Source: Stenotrophomonas sp. SY1
GTDB taxonomy: Bacteria; Pseudomonadota; Gammaproteobacteria; Xanthomonadales; Xanthomonadaceae
NCBI RefSeq assembly: GCF_021202945.1
Contig: NZ_JAJOYR010000001.1
Span: forward strand, 2,275,543 to 2,339,542
DNA: 64,000 bases
Reading direction: 5' to 3'
Shown: positions 18,020-26,999 of the stretch, piece after piece
Layout of the letters: every line of letters starts with the position of its first letter
Position numbering within the stretch: the first letter of the stretch is position 1
Made by a program: the position numbers and the translations under genes
The notes under the pieces: generated by a model
Database searches by the model: none
Seen by the model: the letters and a program-made list of their open reading frames with translations, nothing else
Told to the model about the DNA's origin: nothing

Positions 18020-20935
18020 CTAGATGTCGTGTTCGTTCCCCAATGCACTCAGGCCGTCGAGGCTTGGGGTATCAACACCCGCGACGTCTGCTGCACGGTG
18101 AAAGCGTTGCAATGCCATACGGCTCATCGGGCCGAAGTCGCCATCGATGGCGCCATGGTAGAAGCCGAGATTCTTGAGCTTGGATTGAAGGCCAACATGC
18201 TCGGTGGTGGGCTTCTGGGCGGCCAGGTCGAGGGCCCACTCCCAGGGATGGTTCTCGGCGCCGAACGCGAACACCTTCAGGGTGCCCTTCTTCACGCCAT
18301 CAGGCATGGGGTGGTTGAGGGAACCGTCCGAGCCGATCACTCCCTCGAAGGTTTCCCCGCCCAGCTCTAGTTGATAAGGCTTGCCGGCCAGGGCGGCGAG
18401 CTCGAACTGTTGCCCCACGCGGATGCCGAACTGTTGCAGCGGCAGGGTTGTTCCCTTCGGCAGGTGTTCCGGGATGGCGGGATTCGTCTGCGGCCCCATG
18501 AAGGGATGCTGGCTCGCCTTGACCTTGAACTCGCCTGGGCAACTGAAGGTGATGTCGCCGCCTTCCAAGGTAATCGCGCTGCTGCCGGCCTGCAGCACCA
18601 CCTTGCTCTGGGCGAGCACGTCGATGCGCTTGTCGGTGGCAGTCACCGTGAGCGCCTGCTCGGCGAGCAGCTCCAGTTCGCCGTCATTGGCCTGCAGGCT
18701 GACCGGCCCTTGCGCGGCGATGACCCGCAATGGACCGGCCTGCGAGAACAGGGAAACATTGCCGCCGGATACCGAGGTCAATGTTTCGCCGGCGGAGGCA
18801 TGCAGGTCCTGTTGGACGGTCAGCTCCAGGTTCTGGCCAGCGAAGGCCACGGCACTGGCCGGCGTGGTCCAGGCGACGTGATGCGGTGCTTCGGCCAGCA
18901 GGACCGGCTTGCCGAAGCGTTCGACCGGTGTGTCGCCGGGGGTGCGGCCGTCATCGGGCTTGAATGCCGATTGGCCGTTGACCTCGCCCTGGTAGCGGCC
19001 CTGTTGCTCGGGATCGATCAGTTCGCGCAGCTTGCCGGTCTGCTGCCAGGCACTGAGGCCGGGCACCTGCTGCTGGCCCAGCGTCTGCTGCATGGCCTCC
19101 AGGCTGCGCTCGGCGCCCTTGAGCTGGGAAACGACGCTGGCGTTTTCCATCACGGTGTTGGCCGCGCGCTCCTGCGCGCTTGCCGACAGCAGCATGCCTT
19201 CGGCAGCGTGGACATTGCCCCAGCCGGTGGTGGCCAGCTCGAACCCTTCACCGCGCAGGTTTCCGCGTGAAGTGTTCTGGTGTTCGATCAGGTAGCCAAG
19301 CTCCAGGCGGCTGTCAGCCAGCGAGCTGTGCAAGCGGGTACGCAGCTGCCCGGGGGTGTCGTCGATGACCCATTGCTGGCTGCCCCCGCCGTCATGCGAG
19401 GTGGTGTGCAGGCCACTCAGCACACCAGGATGCTTGGCGTCCTCGTCCACACCGCCACCGAAGGGTGGGGCGACATCACCGTTGTACAGCTGGCCGGTAA
19501 CGCGCGGCTGGTCGATGTCGCCGTGAAGGAATTCAACGAGCACCTCGCTGCCGATGCGGGGCAGGAAGGCGGTGCCCCAGTTGGGGCCGGCAACCCATTC
19601 GGCAACAGGGATCCAACTGCCGGTGGTCTGGTCGCCCGGCGCATGCCCGGGCTGTGCACTACCCGTATCGCTGAAGCCTCCGCTGTTCGGTTGGGCGCCG
19701 CGCTGCCATCCAAACTGCACACGCACCTGGTGCTCGCGATTGGGGCTGAGCGCCGCATCTGCCACGCCGACGACGCGGGCTGATTGTGGCCCGTGCAGGG
19801 TAGGGCGGTCCTGCGGCAGTGCGCGGACCGGAACCTGTGCATCGGTCGCCAGAAACTGGTTGCGATAGCTGCCGCGCTCAAGTTCAGTGCCTCCGAGCAG
19901 CTCGGAGATGCCGTGATCCAGATTGTTGACGGCCGCGTGCCGCACCGACAGCAGATGGAAGGATTGCCCTTCGTGCTGCGGATGCTGGGTCAACGTCAGG
20001 CAGTTTCCTGCCGCAAGACGACGCTCGCTGCCGGCGCCGCTGAACAGCTGCTGCGGCACGCGCAGCGCATCCAGTCGAGCCTGCGCTTCATCCTCGGCCC
20101 ACTGGGCTTCATTGAAGCGGCCCGCACGGGGCTGCACATACACTTCCAGTGGCGGCAGGTCACCTGCCTCGGCCTGCAGCTGCGCGGCAACGGCGGCTAG
20201 CTTCTCGCTGTGCCAACTCGAGGTTGTGCTGATGTTGGGGACGAGCTGCCGCCGCTCCGAGAACTGCGTGATGCCATCGGTGGCTTCGGTGGCATGCGTG
20301 CGATGAAACCGGATGGACCCAAGGTCGGTAAGCTCGCTGGTCGGTTCGTAGACCACCAGCTGGTGGTTGCCGTCGCCGTCCTGCGCTTGCTCGATGCGCC
20401 ACGCCAGGCCGGCCTCGGAGAGCAGTCGGGTGATGAACTCCCAATCGGTTTCGCGGTACTGCGTGGTGATGGCACGACTGGGCAGCGCGGCCTTTACGTC
20501 GAAGCGGTAGGCCGCTTGTGGGTAGTCGGCGAAGATGGCCTCGCAGATCGCGCGCGTATCCGCGTTCTGGATGATCACCGCGTTGCGGCGAAGCTCCAGC
20601 AGGGCAGTCCAAGGCTCCATCACAAGCCGGTAGCGTGCCAGCCCGCCATCGCTGCCCAGCAAAGCGGCCGAGGTGCACAGGCCATGCCATTGGCGGGCCG
20701 CGCCGCTGGCCTGGCTGAGTTGCAGCGTGAAGGCCTGCTCCAGCCACGGATCGGTCTCAAGCGAGGCGTCGGTGGCCAGGCAGTCGATCAGGAAACGGGT
20801 ACGGCCACAGACACTTTCCTCGCCCTCGAACCGCTCCACCACCAGTGCATCCGGCAGGCCTTGCAGACGGATCAGGCGATCGTGATGGGAGAGCCTGGAA
20901 AGCGATGCAAGGTGTGTGGAGCTTTGGATATCCAT
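18020..20935 (-). CDS. vgrG: VgrG spike protein A with C-terminal peptidoglycan-binding domain
   Basis: TssI/VgrG forms the trimeric T6SS spike. The 971-residue protein has the gp27-like part ('RFDVKAALPSRAITTQYRETDWEFITRLL'-type region shortened here to its key 'QYRETDWEF'), the gp5-like OB fold ('EHQVRVQFGWQRG', 'FLPRIGSEVLVEFLHGDIDQPRV'), and a DUF2345 beta-helix ('ITLEGGDITFSCPGEFKVKASQ'). A peptidoglycan-binding domain is added at residues 913-955 ('LQSKLKNLGFYHGAIDGDFG'). The ATG at 20935 is chosen because longer forms run into tssL. It is the fourth gene of the minus-strand tssJKL operon and is followed by its probable cargo. The domain could recruit the effector or bind the target cell wall. 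Confidence 0.93.
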   Translation of the reverse strand: MDIQSSTHLASLSRLSHHDRLIRLQGLPDALVVERFEGEESVCGRTRFLIDCLATDASLETDPWLEQAFTLQLSQASGAARQWHGLCTSAALLGSDGGLARYRLVMEPWTALLELRRNAVIIQNADTRAICEAIFADYPQAAYRFDVKAALPSRAITTQYRETDWEFITRLLSEAGLAWRIEQAQDGDGNHQLVVYEPTSELTDLGSIRFHRTHATEATDGITQFSERRQLVPNISTTSSWHSEKLAAVAAQLQAEAGDLPPLEVYVQPRAGRFNEAQWAEDEAQARLDALRVPQQLFSGAGSERRLAAGNCLTLTQHPQHEGQSFHLLSVRHAAVNNLDHGISELLGGTELERGSYRNQFLATDAQVPVRALPQDRPTLHGPQSARVVGVADAALSPNREHQVRVQFGWQRGAQPNSGGFSDTGSAQPGHAPGDQTTGSWIPVAEWVAGPNWGTAFLPRIGSEVLVEFLHGDIDQPRVTGQLYNGDVAPPFGGGVDEDAKHPGVLSGLHTTSHDGGGSQQWVIDDTPGQLRTRLHSSLADSRLELGYLIEHQNTSRGNLRGEGFELATTGWGNVHAAEGMLLSASAQERAANTVMENASVVSQLKGAERSLEAMQQTLGQQQVPGLSAWQQTGKLRELIDPEQQGRYQGEVNGQSAFKPDDGRTPGDTPVERFGKPVLLAEAPHHVAWTTPASAVAFAGQNLELTVQQDLHASAGETLTSVSGGNVSLFSQAGPLRVIAAQGPVSLQANDGELELLAEQALTVTATDKRIDVLAQSKVVLQAGSSAITLEGGDITFSCPGEFKVKASQHPFMGPQTNPAIPEHLPKGTTLPLQQFGIRVGQQFELAALAGKPYQLELGGETFEGVIGSDGSLNHPMPDGVKKGTLKVFAFGAENHPWEWALDLAAQKPTTEHVGLQSKLKNLGFYHGAIDGDFGPMSRMALQRFHRAADVAGVDTPSLDGLSALGNEHDI

Positions 20936-20945
20936 ATCGACAGGC

Positions 20946-21740
20946 TCATGGGAGAGTGATCGTGATGTGGGCGGTGCGCTCGGGCATCTGCACCACGTCG
21001 TTGTACGCGGCGAGCTGCTTGCCGGTTTCATGCCCCATGTAGAAGCGCAGGCCGAAGAAGGCAAGTACACCGAAACACCCGACGAAAACGGCGGGCAGCC
21101 ACAGCGGAATCACGCGGCGCAACTGGTGCCGGACGCTGTCCGGCGGCAGTGCATGCGGTGCGAAGCCGTGGCGCTTTCCCTTCAGGTAGACGATCTCATC
21201 GCCCAGGCGTGCGGTGAGATAGCCAAGCTTCTCGGTGCCTTCCAGCCGGTACTTGCCCTCGAAGCCCATCAACAGGCAGTAGTGGTAGACCTCCAGCGAA
21301 GGCAGGCGTGGTGCGCCCTGGCGTCGCAGTTCTTCCAAACGGTCGAAGAAGTGCTCACCAGCCAGGTGCTCGCCGAATAACCGCAACTGCAGCGGATTGC
21401 GCTCCCATACTTCATGCAGTGCCGACGGCTGGGACAAGATGGCTTCGTCGACCGCGGCGCAGAAGGCGTACTTGCCCGCGTAGACGTCCTCGGAAGAAAT
21501 GCCCATGCGCATGGCGTTGCGTTCAACGCCATCGAGGAACTTCTGCACGGTCTGCACGAACGACTCGGCATCGTTCGGAAGCTGCCCGCGCTTGAGCAGC
21601 AACAACAGGTAGAAGCCGTCGGACATCAGGTCCAGCAGGCTTTGCGGTGTGGTGGCGCTGGGCGTCGCGTTGGCCATCGTGCCATTCGACGTAAGCGACG
21701 GCATCGGGCCCGGAGTCGGGGGAAGTTGCGAATTCATCAT
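20946..21740 (-). CDS. tssL: TssL (DotU/IcmH), T6SS membrane-complex protein
   Basis: The 264-residue inner-membrane protein has the DotU cytoplasmic domain ('LLDLMSDGFYLLLLLKRG', 'CAAVDEAILSQP', 'FFDRLEEL', 'YHYCLLMGFEGKYR') and one C-terminal membrane helix around 'LWLPAVFVGCFGVLAFFGLR'. It ends soon after, so it lacks the OmpA-type peptidoglycan-binding extension of long TssL forms; the OmpA protein at 53417-54205 may supply that anchoring. It forms the inner-membrane complex with TssM and TssJ. Its start overlaps the tssK stop by 4 nt. Confidence 0.95.
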   Translation of the reverse strand: MMNSQLPPTPGPMPSLTSNGTMANATPSATTPQSLLDLMSDGFYLLLLLKRGQLPNDAESFVQTVQKFLDGVERNAMRMGISSEDVYAGKYAFCAAVDEAILSQPSALHEVWERNPLQLRLFGEHLAGEHFFDRLEELRRQGAPRLPSLEVYHYCLLMGFEGKYRLEGTEKLGYLTARLGDEIVYLKGKRHGFAPHALPPDSVRHQLRRVIPLWLPAVFVGCFGVLAFFGLRFYMGHETGKQLAAYNDVVQMPERTAHITITLP

Positions 21741-23089
21741 GAGGTCACCGCGACAAGTTCCATCTTCAGGTCAGTGATGCCGGCCGGCACATAGATCATC
21801 AACGACTGTGCCTTCAACATGCGCTCGTACAGTGCGCCGCGTGTATCCAGTTCGAAGTAATGGCTGCCCGGGCGCACAGGGATGGCTGCCGGGACCTGCG
21901 CTGCGTGCACCAGCTTCACGCCGGGCAGCGCTGACAGCACGCACTTTTCGACATCGTCGGGCGCACCGACCTTGAAACGCACCGGCACGCTCTGGATGAG
22001 TTCCTGCGCGGGCAGGGCGGAAGACACCGAGAGATAGAAGGATGCGTTGCCGTCGATGCGCTGCGAATCCAGCCGGCCAAGGTGATAGGACGGCTTCACT
22101 TCGCTCAGTGCGATCTTGAAGTAACGCGTGGAGATGACCGTATCCAGCAGGGCACGGACGATATCGAGCACCCTTCTGAAGGATTCTTCGGGCTGGTCGT
22201 GGCGGTACGCCGGCAGGTCGTTCAGCTGGTAGGCGTTGGAGAAGGTGAGCAGTGCGCCCGCCAAGCGCAGCAACTCCTGGTACAGGCGCTCGGGATGCAG
22301 CTGCGGATGATGCAGCAGGTGTGCCAGCGCACTGGACGACGAATTGATGGTGTGCAGCAGCCAGAACGAAGCGATGTCGCCGGAGCGGAACTCGATGATG
22401 TTCTGCGATGTCTGCCGATGCAGGCCGTACAGCGCATCGACCTTGGCCTGCAGGGCATCAAGCACCGAGCGCAGTTCACGGTGCAGATAGGGCGATGCCT
22501 GGACCTGCGCGCACGGCGGGATGAAATCATCATCCAGCTCGAAGCCACCGCTCGACGTGCGCCGTATGCGGGCGACGGCGACCGTGGCATAGGCATCGCG
22601 TGGCTGGTCATCGGTGAGCAGCTTCACCGCCTTGCTCAGGTACGCAAGTTCGGCTTCGGCCGCATCAGTGAACAGGTCGCCGGTGACATGGTTCGCCTGG
22701 TGATAGCGGGTGAGTATCGTGGCATCGGCGCCACCGCAGTTGTTGCCGTCATCCCGCAGCAAGGGCAGCGCGAGGTGGATGAGCGTGGACTGGATTCCCT
22801 GCGGCAACCCCTGCAGTGAAACCGCATCCGGGAGGCTGTCATGGGTAGGCGCGTCGTAGCTTTCGCCGTCTGGAAACACAACGGAAAGGTCAAGTGGGCG
22901 CAATGCTCCGCCACTGAGCGCATGTGTGTCGAATCGCACGCGCCTGACGCCCCAGCCGTAGGGGTGAAGTGTGTGCGAAAGGTCCTGCAGGCGTGCCTCG
23001 TAATAGGCATCCTGCCGCTGGAAATGCTGGGGGCGTAGAAACAGGCCTTCACCCCAGAGAACTTTGGACATCCTGCTTACGTAAGCCAC
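21737..23089 (-). CDS. tssK: TssK, T6SS baseplate-membrane connector
   Basis: The 450-residue protein carries the family's opening motif 'VLWGEGLFLRPQHFQRQDAYYE' shortened here to its core 'GEGLFLRPQHFQ', together with the normal TssK length. TssK trimers link the TssEFG baseplate to TssL/TssM. A GTG start at 23089 is preferred because AAGGA lies 7 nt upstream. The in-frame ATG at 23071 gives the more usual N-terminus, but its AGGA is only about one base away. tssL follows with a 4-nt overlap. The 251 bp upstream, up to tssJ, contain no supported gene. Confidence 0.95.
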   Translation of the reverse strand: MAYVSRMSKVLWGEGLFLRPQHFQRQDAYYEARLQDLSHTLHPYGWGVRRVRFDTHALSGGALRPLDLSVVFPDGESYDAPTHDSLPDAVSLQGLPQGIQSTLIHLALPLLRDDGNNCGGADATILTRYHQANHVTGDLFTDAAEAELAYLSKAVKLLTDDQPRDAYATVAVARIRRTSSGGFELDDDFIPPCAQVQASPYLHRELRSVLDALQAKVDALYGLHRQTSQNIIEFRSGDIASFWLLHTINSSSSALAHLLHHPQLHPERLYQELLRLAGALLTFSNAYQLNDLPAYRHDQPEESFRRVLDIVRALLDTVISTRYFKIALSEVKPSYHLGRLDSQRIDGNASFYLSVSSALPAQELIQSVPVRFKVGAPDDVEKCVLSALPGVKLVHAAQVPAAIPVRPGSHYFELDTRGALYERMLKAQSLMIYVPAGITDLKMELVAVTS

Positions 23090-23340
23090 ATTTCAATCCT
23101 TGGAAATACCTGTTGAGTCGACGGCTCCGGTCCGTCGAGCGTCGCATGCGAATCCCTGTGCAATTCCTCCCGCCGACCTGGTTATGGCATCCAACGCAGC
23201 CATCCACGTGACGCATGGCCATGTCGGTGAACTACGCAGGGATACTAATCGCACGCGCTGGAAAAGTAATGCATCGCACTTTTCTGAATGAAATTCATGG
23301 GTGGACCCGTGACGGGAATAATGGGAAGCCGTTCTCCCGT

Positions 23341-23964
23341 TCAACGTGATGGCGCGCACCGAATGGAAGCAAGGCTATTGGGGTCGCCCGATACACGGGT
23401 GAGCAGGGCGGTACTGTCACTGGTCAGCGCACACGCATGAACCCCAATAGTCACACCGTCGTTCGGAAGGTCCTTGGATTTGGCATCAAAAGCAAAACGC
23501 CAACGATTTTCCGCAGGGGCGCGGAACAGCGCGACGACGCCAAGCACAGCGGTTCCATCACTCAATTGTTCGGACAACTCCTGTCGGACACCCGGTGTCA
23601 GAACGACTTCGTTGGCTGAAAGCAGGTCGGCGCCCAGTGCGGCCTGTTCGCCTGCCTGGTCAAGGAATGCATTGAATGGTGCCTGCTCGAAGCGCTGGCT
23701 GCTGCGCAGGTGATAGATCTTCACGACCGCAGCCGTTGCACGTTTGTCATTGGCTGCATTGAGATTGCTCCCTGCATACAGACGCAACGGAACAACAGGA
23801 GGTTCTGCTGGTTTCTTCTCGCGTAAGCCGACTGCCTGCAGGGTACTGTCTACCGCTTCACCAATCTTTCCGTTACTGGCACATCCCGATGTTGCCAGTA
23901 GAACTATCCCCATGAGGGTGGAGCTTGAAACTACGCGCAGAACATCTTTCATAGGCGTATTCAT
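23341..23964 (-). CDS. tssJ: TssJ outer-membrane lipoprotein of the T6SS
   Basis: A 207-residue lipoprotein with signal peptide and lipobox ATSGC (Cys28). The mature domain has TssJ/SciN features: 'VPLRLYAGSNLNA', 'VVKIYHLRSSQRFEQAPF', and the acidic 'LGADLLSANEVVLTPG' before a final beta segment. TssJ sits in the outer membrane and holds the periplasmic part of TssM. It is the first gene of the minus-strand T6SS arm; tssK follows after 251 bp, a longer gap than elsewhere in the operon. It diverges from the lipoprotein-tssBC arm. Confidence 0.92.
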   Translation of the reverse strand: MNTPMKDVLRVVSSSTLMGIVLLATSGCASNGKIGEAVDSTLQAVGLREKKPAEPPVVPLRLYAGSNLNAANDKRATAAVVKIYHLRSSQRFEQAPFNAFLDQAGEQAALGADLLSANEVVLTPGVRQELSEQLSDGTAVLGVVALFRAPAENRWRFAFDAKSKDLPNDGVTIGVHACALTSDSTALLTRVSGDPNSLASIRCAPSR

Positions 23965-24201
23965 TATTGTGGTGATAGTGGGTTTATGTGCGCTACGGCA
24001 CGAAATTGAGCATGCAGTACGACAGTGTCATCACCTGATGTATGTGATGGGGTGTATACGTCAGCAATTTCCGAGTAACTGAAAATCACTATACCGACGC
24101 GCGTTGGCGAATGTACACTCCGGCCGCAGGGATTGGATTCCCGTACGTTGTATCGGCGGTTGTCCGGTTCCCTTGAGGAACTTTTTCAACGAGGGATCAC
24201 G
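23965..24201. promoter_or_regulatory. Divergent T6SS promoter region
   Basis: These 237 bp separate the two divergent T6SS arms, so promoters for both must lie here. The stretch is visibly more AT-rich than the flanking genes. I found no convincing sigma-70 pair, and the best sigma-54-like sequence near 23998-24013 has 11 instead of 10 bases between the GG and GC elements, so I do not call it. Confidence 0.4.
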
Positions 24202-24831
24202 ATGGATGTGAAGGCAATAGGAGCGGCCGCATATCGGCCGATGGTGGCAATGGTGTTGTTGGTCGGTCTGGCTGCATGTGCATCCTCACCGAAGAAAACT
24301 GTCGCAGTGCCATTCGAAACAGTCATGGCAAATGCGGAAGCACAGGTCGTAACCGCAGGTGCGGATACTTCGATCAAAGCGTTTGAAGATGCAGCCAAGG
24401 CGGATCCTACCCGCAAGGAGCCTTGGGTTCGCATCGCCCAGCTGCAGTTCGACCAGGGCAACTACGCACGTGCGATTGTTGCCGCAGAGGAAGTGCTGCA
24501 GCGTGATCCCGATGATCTCGTGGCCGACGGTGTGCTCACCGTTGCCGGTTTCCGCGTAGCCAACCAATCGCTGCAGCGACTGCAGGGACGTGGTGCCCTG
24601 GCATCGGAAACGGCCCGCAAGGAGGCGCAGACTTTGGCAGACACCCTGCGTGCAACGATGGGTGATGCCGTACTCATAGCTGAAAAGCCCAAGCCGCGTG
24701 CACGCAGCTCGGCACGTACGACAGCACGTCGTGCTGGTCCGGCCCCCGCCGCAGCTCAGCCGGCCGCGCAACCGGCAGCACGGCAGACACGCAGCGACAA
24801 CTCCGATCCCTTTCAGAATATCGGCAACTGA
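24202..24831 (+). CDS. T6SS-associated TPR-like lipoprotein
   Basis: The ATG at 24202 is used because GAGG lies upstream and the product then starts with a clean lipoprotein signal (lipobox LAAC, Cys26). The middle (about residues 50-110) resembles tetratricopeptide repeats: 'AFEDAAKADPTRKEPWVRIAQLQFDQGNYARAIVAAEEVLQRDP' in outline, with regular Ala, Gly and Pro spacing. The C-terminal third is an Ala/Pro/Gln/Arg-rich low-complexity tail, and the protein ends in 'DPFQNIGN'. It is the first gene of the tssBC-hcp-EFGH arm, 29 nt ahead of tssB. The role is not established; assembly or anchoring at the envelope is a fair guess. Confidence 0.7.
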   Translation: MDVKAIGAAAYRPMVAMVLLVGLAACASSPKKTVAVPFETVMANAEAQVVTAGADTSIKAFEDAAKADPTRKEPWVRIAQLQFDQGNYARAIVAAEEVLQRDPDDLVADGVLTVAGFRVANQSLQRLQGRGALASETARKEAQTLADTLRATMGDAVLIAEKPKPRARSSARTTARRAGPAPAAAQPAAQPAARQTRSDNSDPFQNIGN

Positions 24832-24860
24832 GCCGCCCAGCTCACAGTCAGGAGACACGT

Positions 24861-25361
24861 ATGGCCAAGAAGGACAGTGTTCAGAAGCGGCTGCAGAAGA
24901 TCCGCCCGCCTCGCGTCCAGCTCACGTATGACGTGGAGAAGGGGGACGCCATCGAACAGAAGGAGCTGCCATTCGTGGTCGGCGTGCTGGGTGACTTCAG
25001 CGGCAACCCGGAGCACCCGCTGGCGAAGGTGAAGGATCGCAAGTTTGTCAGCGTCGACCTGGACAACTTCGATGAAGTGATGGAGGGCCAAGCGCCGCGT
25101 GCGGTGTTCCGTGTTCCCAACAAGATCAGTGATTCGGGCGGGGAGTTCGGTGTCGAGCTGAAATTCAACTCGATCGATGACTTCCGTCCGGAAGCCGTGG
25201 TTGACCAGATCGAGCCGCTGCGCCGCCTGCTGGAATCGCGCACCAAGCTGGCAGACCTGCGCAACAAGTTGGCCGGCAATGAAAAGCTGGAGGACCTGTT
25301 GACGGACGTACTCAACAACACCGAGCAGCTCAAGCAGCTCGGCGCGGCCAAGGGGGAGTGA
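24861..25361 (+). CDS. tssB: TssB, small sheath subunit
   Basis: The 166-residue protein matches TssB/VipA/ImpB in length and motifs: 'QKRLQKIRPPRVQLTYDVE', 'LPFVVGVLGDFSG', 'RKFVSVDLDNFDEVM', 'FNSIDDFRPEAVV'. With TssC it builds the contractile sheath around the Hcp tube. AGGAG lies 7 nt ahead of the ATG. tssC starts 3 nt after its stop, the usual tight coupling of this pair. Confidence 0.97.
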   Translation: MAKKDSVQKRLQKIRPPRVQLTYDVEKGDAIEQKELPFVVGVLGDFSGNPEHPLAKVKDRKFVSVDLDNFDEVMEGQAPRAVFRVPNKISDSGGEFGVELKFNSIDDFRPEAVVDQIEPLRRLLESRTKLADLRNKLAGNEKLEDLLTDVLNNTEQLKQLGAAKGE

Positions 25362-25364
25362 TCC

Positions 25365-26855
25365 ATGTCGGTTGAAGCCAGCCAGCTGGGTGCAGCAACA
25401 GCGGTTACCGAGGAGGTCGGCCTGCTCGACCAGATCGTCGAGAGGAGCAAGGTCGCCAAGTCGCAGACCGAGCATGAGCGTGCCAAAGACATCATTTCTG
25501 CATTGGCGCAGGAAGTGTTGGAGGGTACGGTCGTCGTGTCGGACAACCTCAACCTGACGCTTGACGCGCGTATCGCCGAGATCGACCGGATCATTTCAGA
25601 GCAGCTCAGCGCGGTGATGCATGCCAAGGAGTTCCAGCAGCTGGAGAGCAGCTGGCGCGGCCTGCATTACCTGTGCTCGCAGACATCCACCGGCCCGAAC
25701 ATGAAGATCAAGGTCTTCAATGCGCCGAAGAAGGACCTGGTCAAGGACTTCAAGTCCGCGATCGACTTCGACCAGAGCGCACTGTTCAAGAAGGTCTACG
25801 AAGAAGAGTTCGGCACCTTTGGTGGTGCGCCCTTCGGCGCGCTGATCGGTGACTACTTCCTCGGCCGCCAGCCGGAGGACATGTACTTCATCGAGCAGAT
25901 GTCGCACGTGGCCGCAGCGGCGCATGCGCCGTTCATTTCGGCAGCGGACGAGGGCATGTTCGGCCTGGAGTCGTTCACCGACCTGGGCAAGCCGCGCGAT
26001 CTGGCCAAGGTGTTCGACACCGTCGAGTACGCCAAGTGGAAGTCGTTCCGCGAGAGCGAGGACAGCCGTTACGTCGGCCTGACCATGCCGCGCTTCCTCG
26101 GCCGCCTGCCGTACAACCCAAAGGACGGAACCACCGTGGAGGGCTTCAATTTCGTCGAGGAAGTCGAGGCCGCCGACCACAGCAAGTTCCTGTGGTGCAA
26201 CACCGCCTATGCCATGGGCGCGCGCCTGACCCAGGCGTTCGAGAACTACGGCTGGTGTGCGGCGATCCGTGGCGTGGAAGGCGGTGGCCTGGTCGAGGAC
26301 CTGCCCACCCACACCTTCCGTACCGACGATGGAGAAGTGGCATTGAAGTGCCCGACCGAAGTGGCCATCACCGACCGCCGCGAGAAGGAGCTGAGCGACC
26401 TGGGCTTCATGCCGCTGGTGCATTGCAAGAACACCGATTACGCGGCGTTCTTTGGTGCCCAATCGGCACAGAAGGCCAAGAAGTACAACACCGACTCGGC
26501 CAACGCCAACGCGATCCTCTCCGCGCAGCTGCAGTACATCTTCGCGGTTTCGCGTATCGCCCATTACCTCAAGGCGATGATGCGCGAGAAGATCGGCAGC
26601 TTTGCCTCGGCCGGCAATGTCGAGGAGTTCCTCAACCGGTGGATCGCCCAGTACGTGTTGCTGGACGACAACGCCAACCAGGAAGCCAAGGCGCAGTTCC
26701 CGCTGCGCGAAGCTTCCGTGCAGGTTTCGGAAGTGCCGGGCAAGCCCGGTGTCTACCGCGCGGTGGCCTTCATCAGGCCGCATTTCCAGCTCGATGAGCT
26801 GTCTGTTTCGTTGCGTCTGGTTGCCGAGCTTCCGGCATCCGCGAAGAAGGCGTAA
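25365..26855 (+). CDS. tssC: TssC, large sheath subunit
   Basis: The 496-residue product is typical of TssC/VipB/ImpC: 'SSWRGLHYLCSQT', 'FGALIGDYFLG', 'LGRLPYN', 'FLWCNTAYAMGARLTQAF', 'AIRGVEGGGLVEDLPTH', and the C-terminal 'EVPGKPGVYRAVAFIRPHF'. It is the sheath subunit extracted by ClpV after contraction. A strong GGGGGAG precedes the ATG. It is followed by 144 bp with two perfect hairpins before hcp. Confidence 0.97.
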   Translation: MSVEASQLGAATAVTEEVGLLDQIVERSKVAKSQTEHERAKDIISALAQEVLEGTVVVSDNLNLTLDARIAEIDRIISEQLSAVMHAKEFQQLESSWRGLHYLCSQTSTGPNMKIKVFNAPKKDLVKDFKSAIDFDQSALFKKVYEEEFGTFGGAPFGALIGDYFLGRQPEDMYFIEQMSHVAAAAHAPFISAADEGMFGLESFTDLGKPRDLAKVFDTVEYAKWKSFRESEDSRYVGLTMPRFLGRLPYNPKDGTTVEGFNFVEEVEAADHSKFLWCNTAYAMGARLTQAFENYGWCAAIRGVEGGGLVEDLPTHTFRTDDGEVALKCPTEVAITDRREKELSDLGFMPLVHCKNTDYAAFFGAQSAQKAKKYNTDSANANAILSAQLQYIFAVSRIAHYLKAMMREKIGSFASAGNVEEFLNRWIAQYVLLDDNANQEAKAQFPLREASVQVSEVPGKPGVYRAVAFIRPHFQLDELSVSLRLVAELPASAKKA

Positions 26856-26874
26856 CGGTTTTGCTGTTGCTGTA

Positions 26875-26912
26875 GCGTCAGGGGACTCCGGTCCCCGCTA
26901 TTGCAGTGACGC
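26875..26912 (+). other. Nested hairpin after tssC
   Basis: An inner perfect stem (GGGGAC at 26881-26886 with GTCCCC at 26891-26896, loop TCCG) is enclosed by a second perfect pairing, GCGTCA at 26875-26880 with TGACGC at 26907-26912. No T-run follows, so an mRNA-stability or processing element fits better than a full terminator. Confidence 0.55.
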
Positions 26913-26941
26913 TTCTATTAGAGGGTAAAGCCCCTTGAATC

Positions 26942-26959
26942 GCCGGGCCCCCGCCCGGC
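26942..26959 (+). other. GC-rich hairpin upstream of hcp
   Basis: A perfect 7-bp stem (GCCGGGC/GCCCGGC) with a 4-nt CCCC loop, 40 nt ahead of the hcp start. Together with the preceding nested hairpin it could protect the 5' end of a processed hcp message. Confidence 0.5.
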
Positions 26960-26999
26960 AACCCAATCTCACGGAAGAACGGAACTTAGGAGACCAGAT

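Noticed and set aside
23093-23359. An 88-codon minus-strand frame between tssJ and tssK
   Set aside because: It overlaps the end of tssJ, has no ribosome binding site and resembles no known protein.
23998-24013. Possible sigma-54 promoter in the divergent T6SS promoter region
   Set aside because: The GG and GC elements are 11 rather than 10 bases apart and the flanking bases fit poorly.
26942-26959. Hairpin ahead of hcp as a CRISPR or insertion-sequence end
   Set aside because: Only a single short palindrome with no repeats, no target duplication and no transposase nearby.
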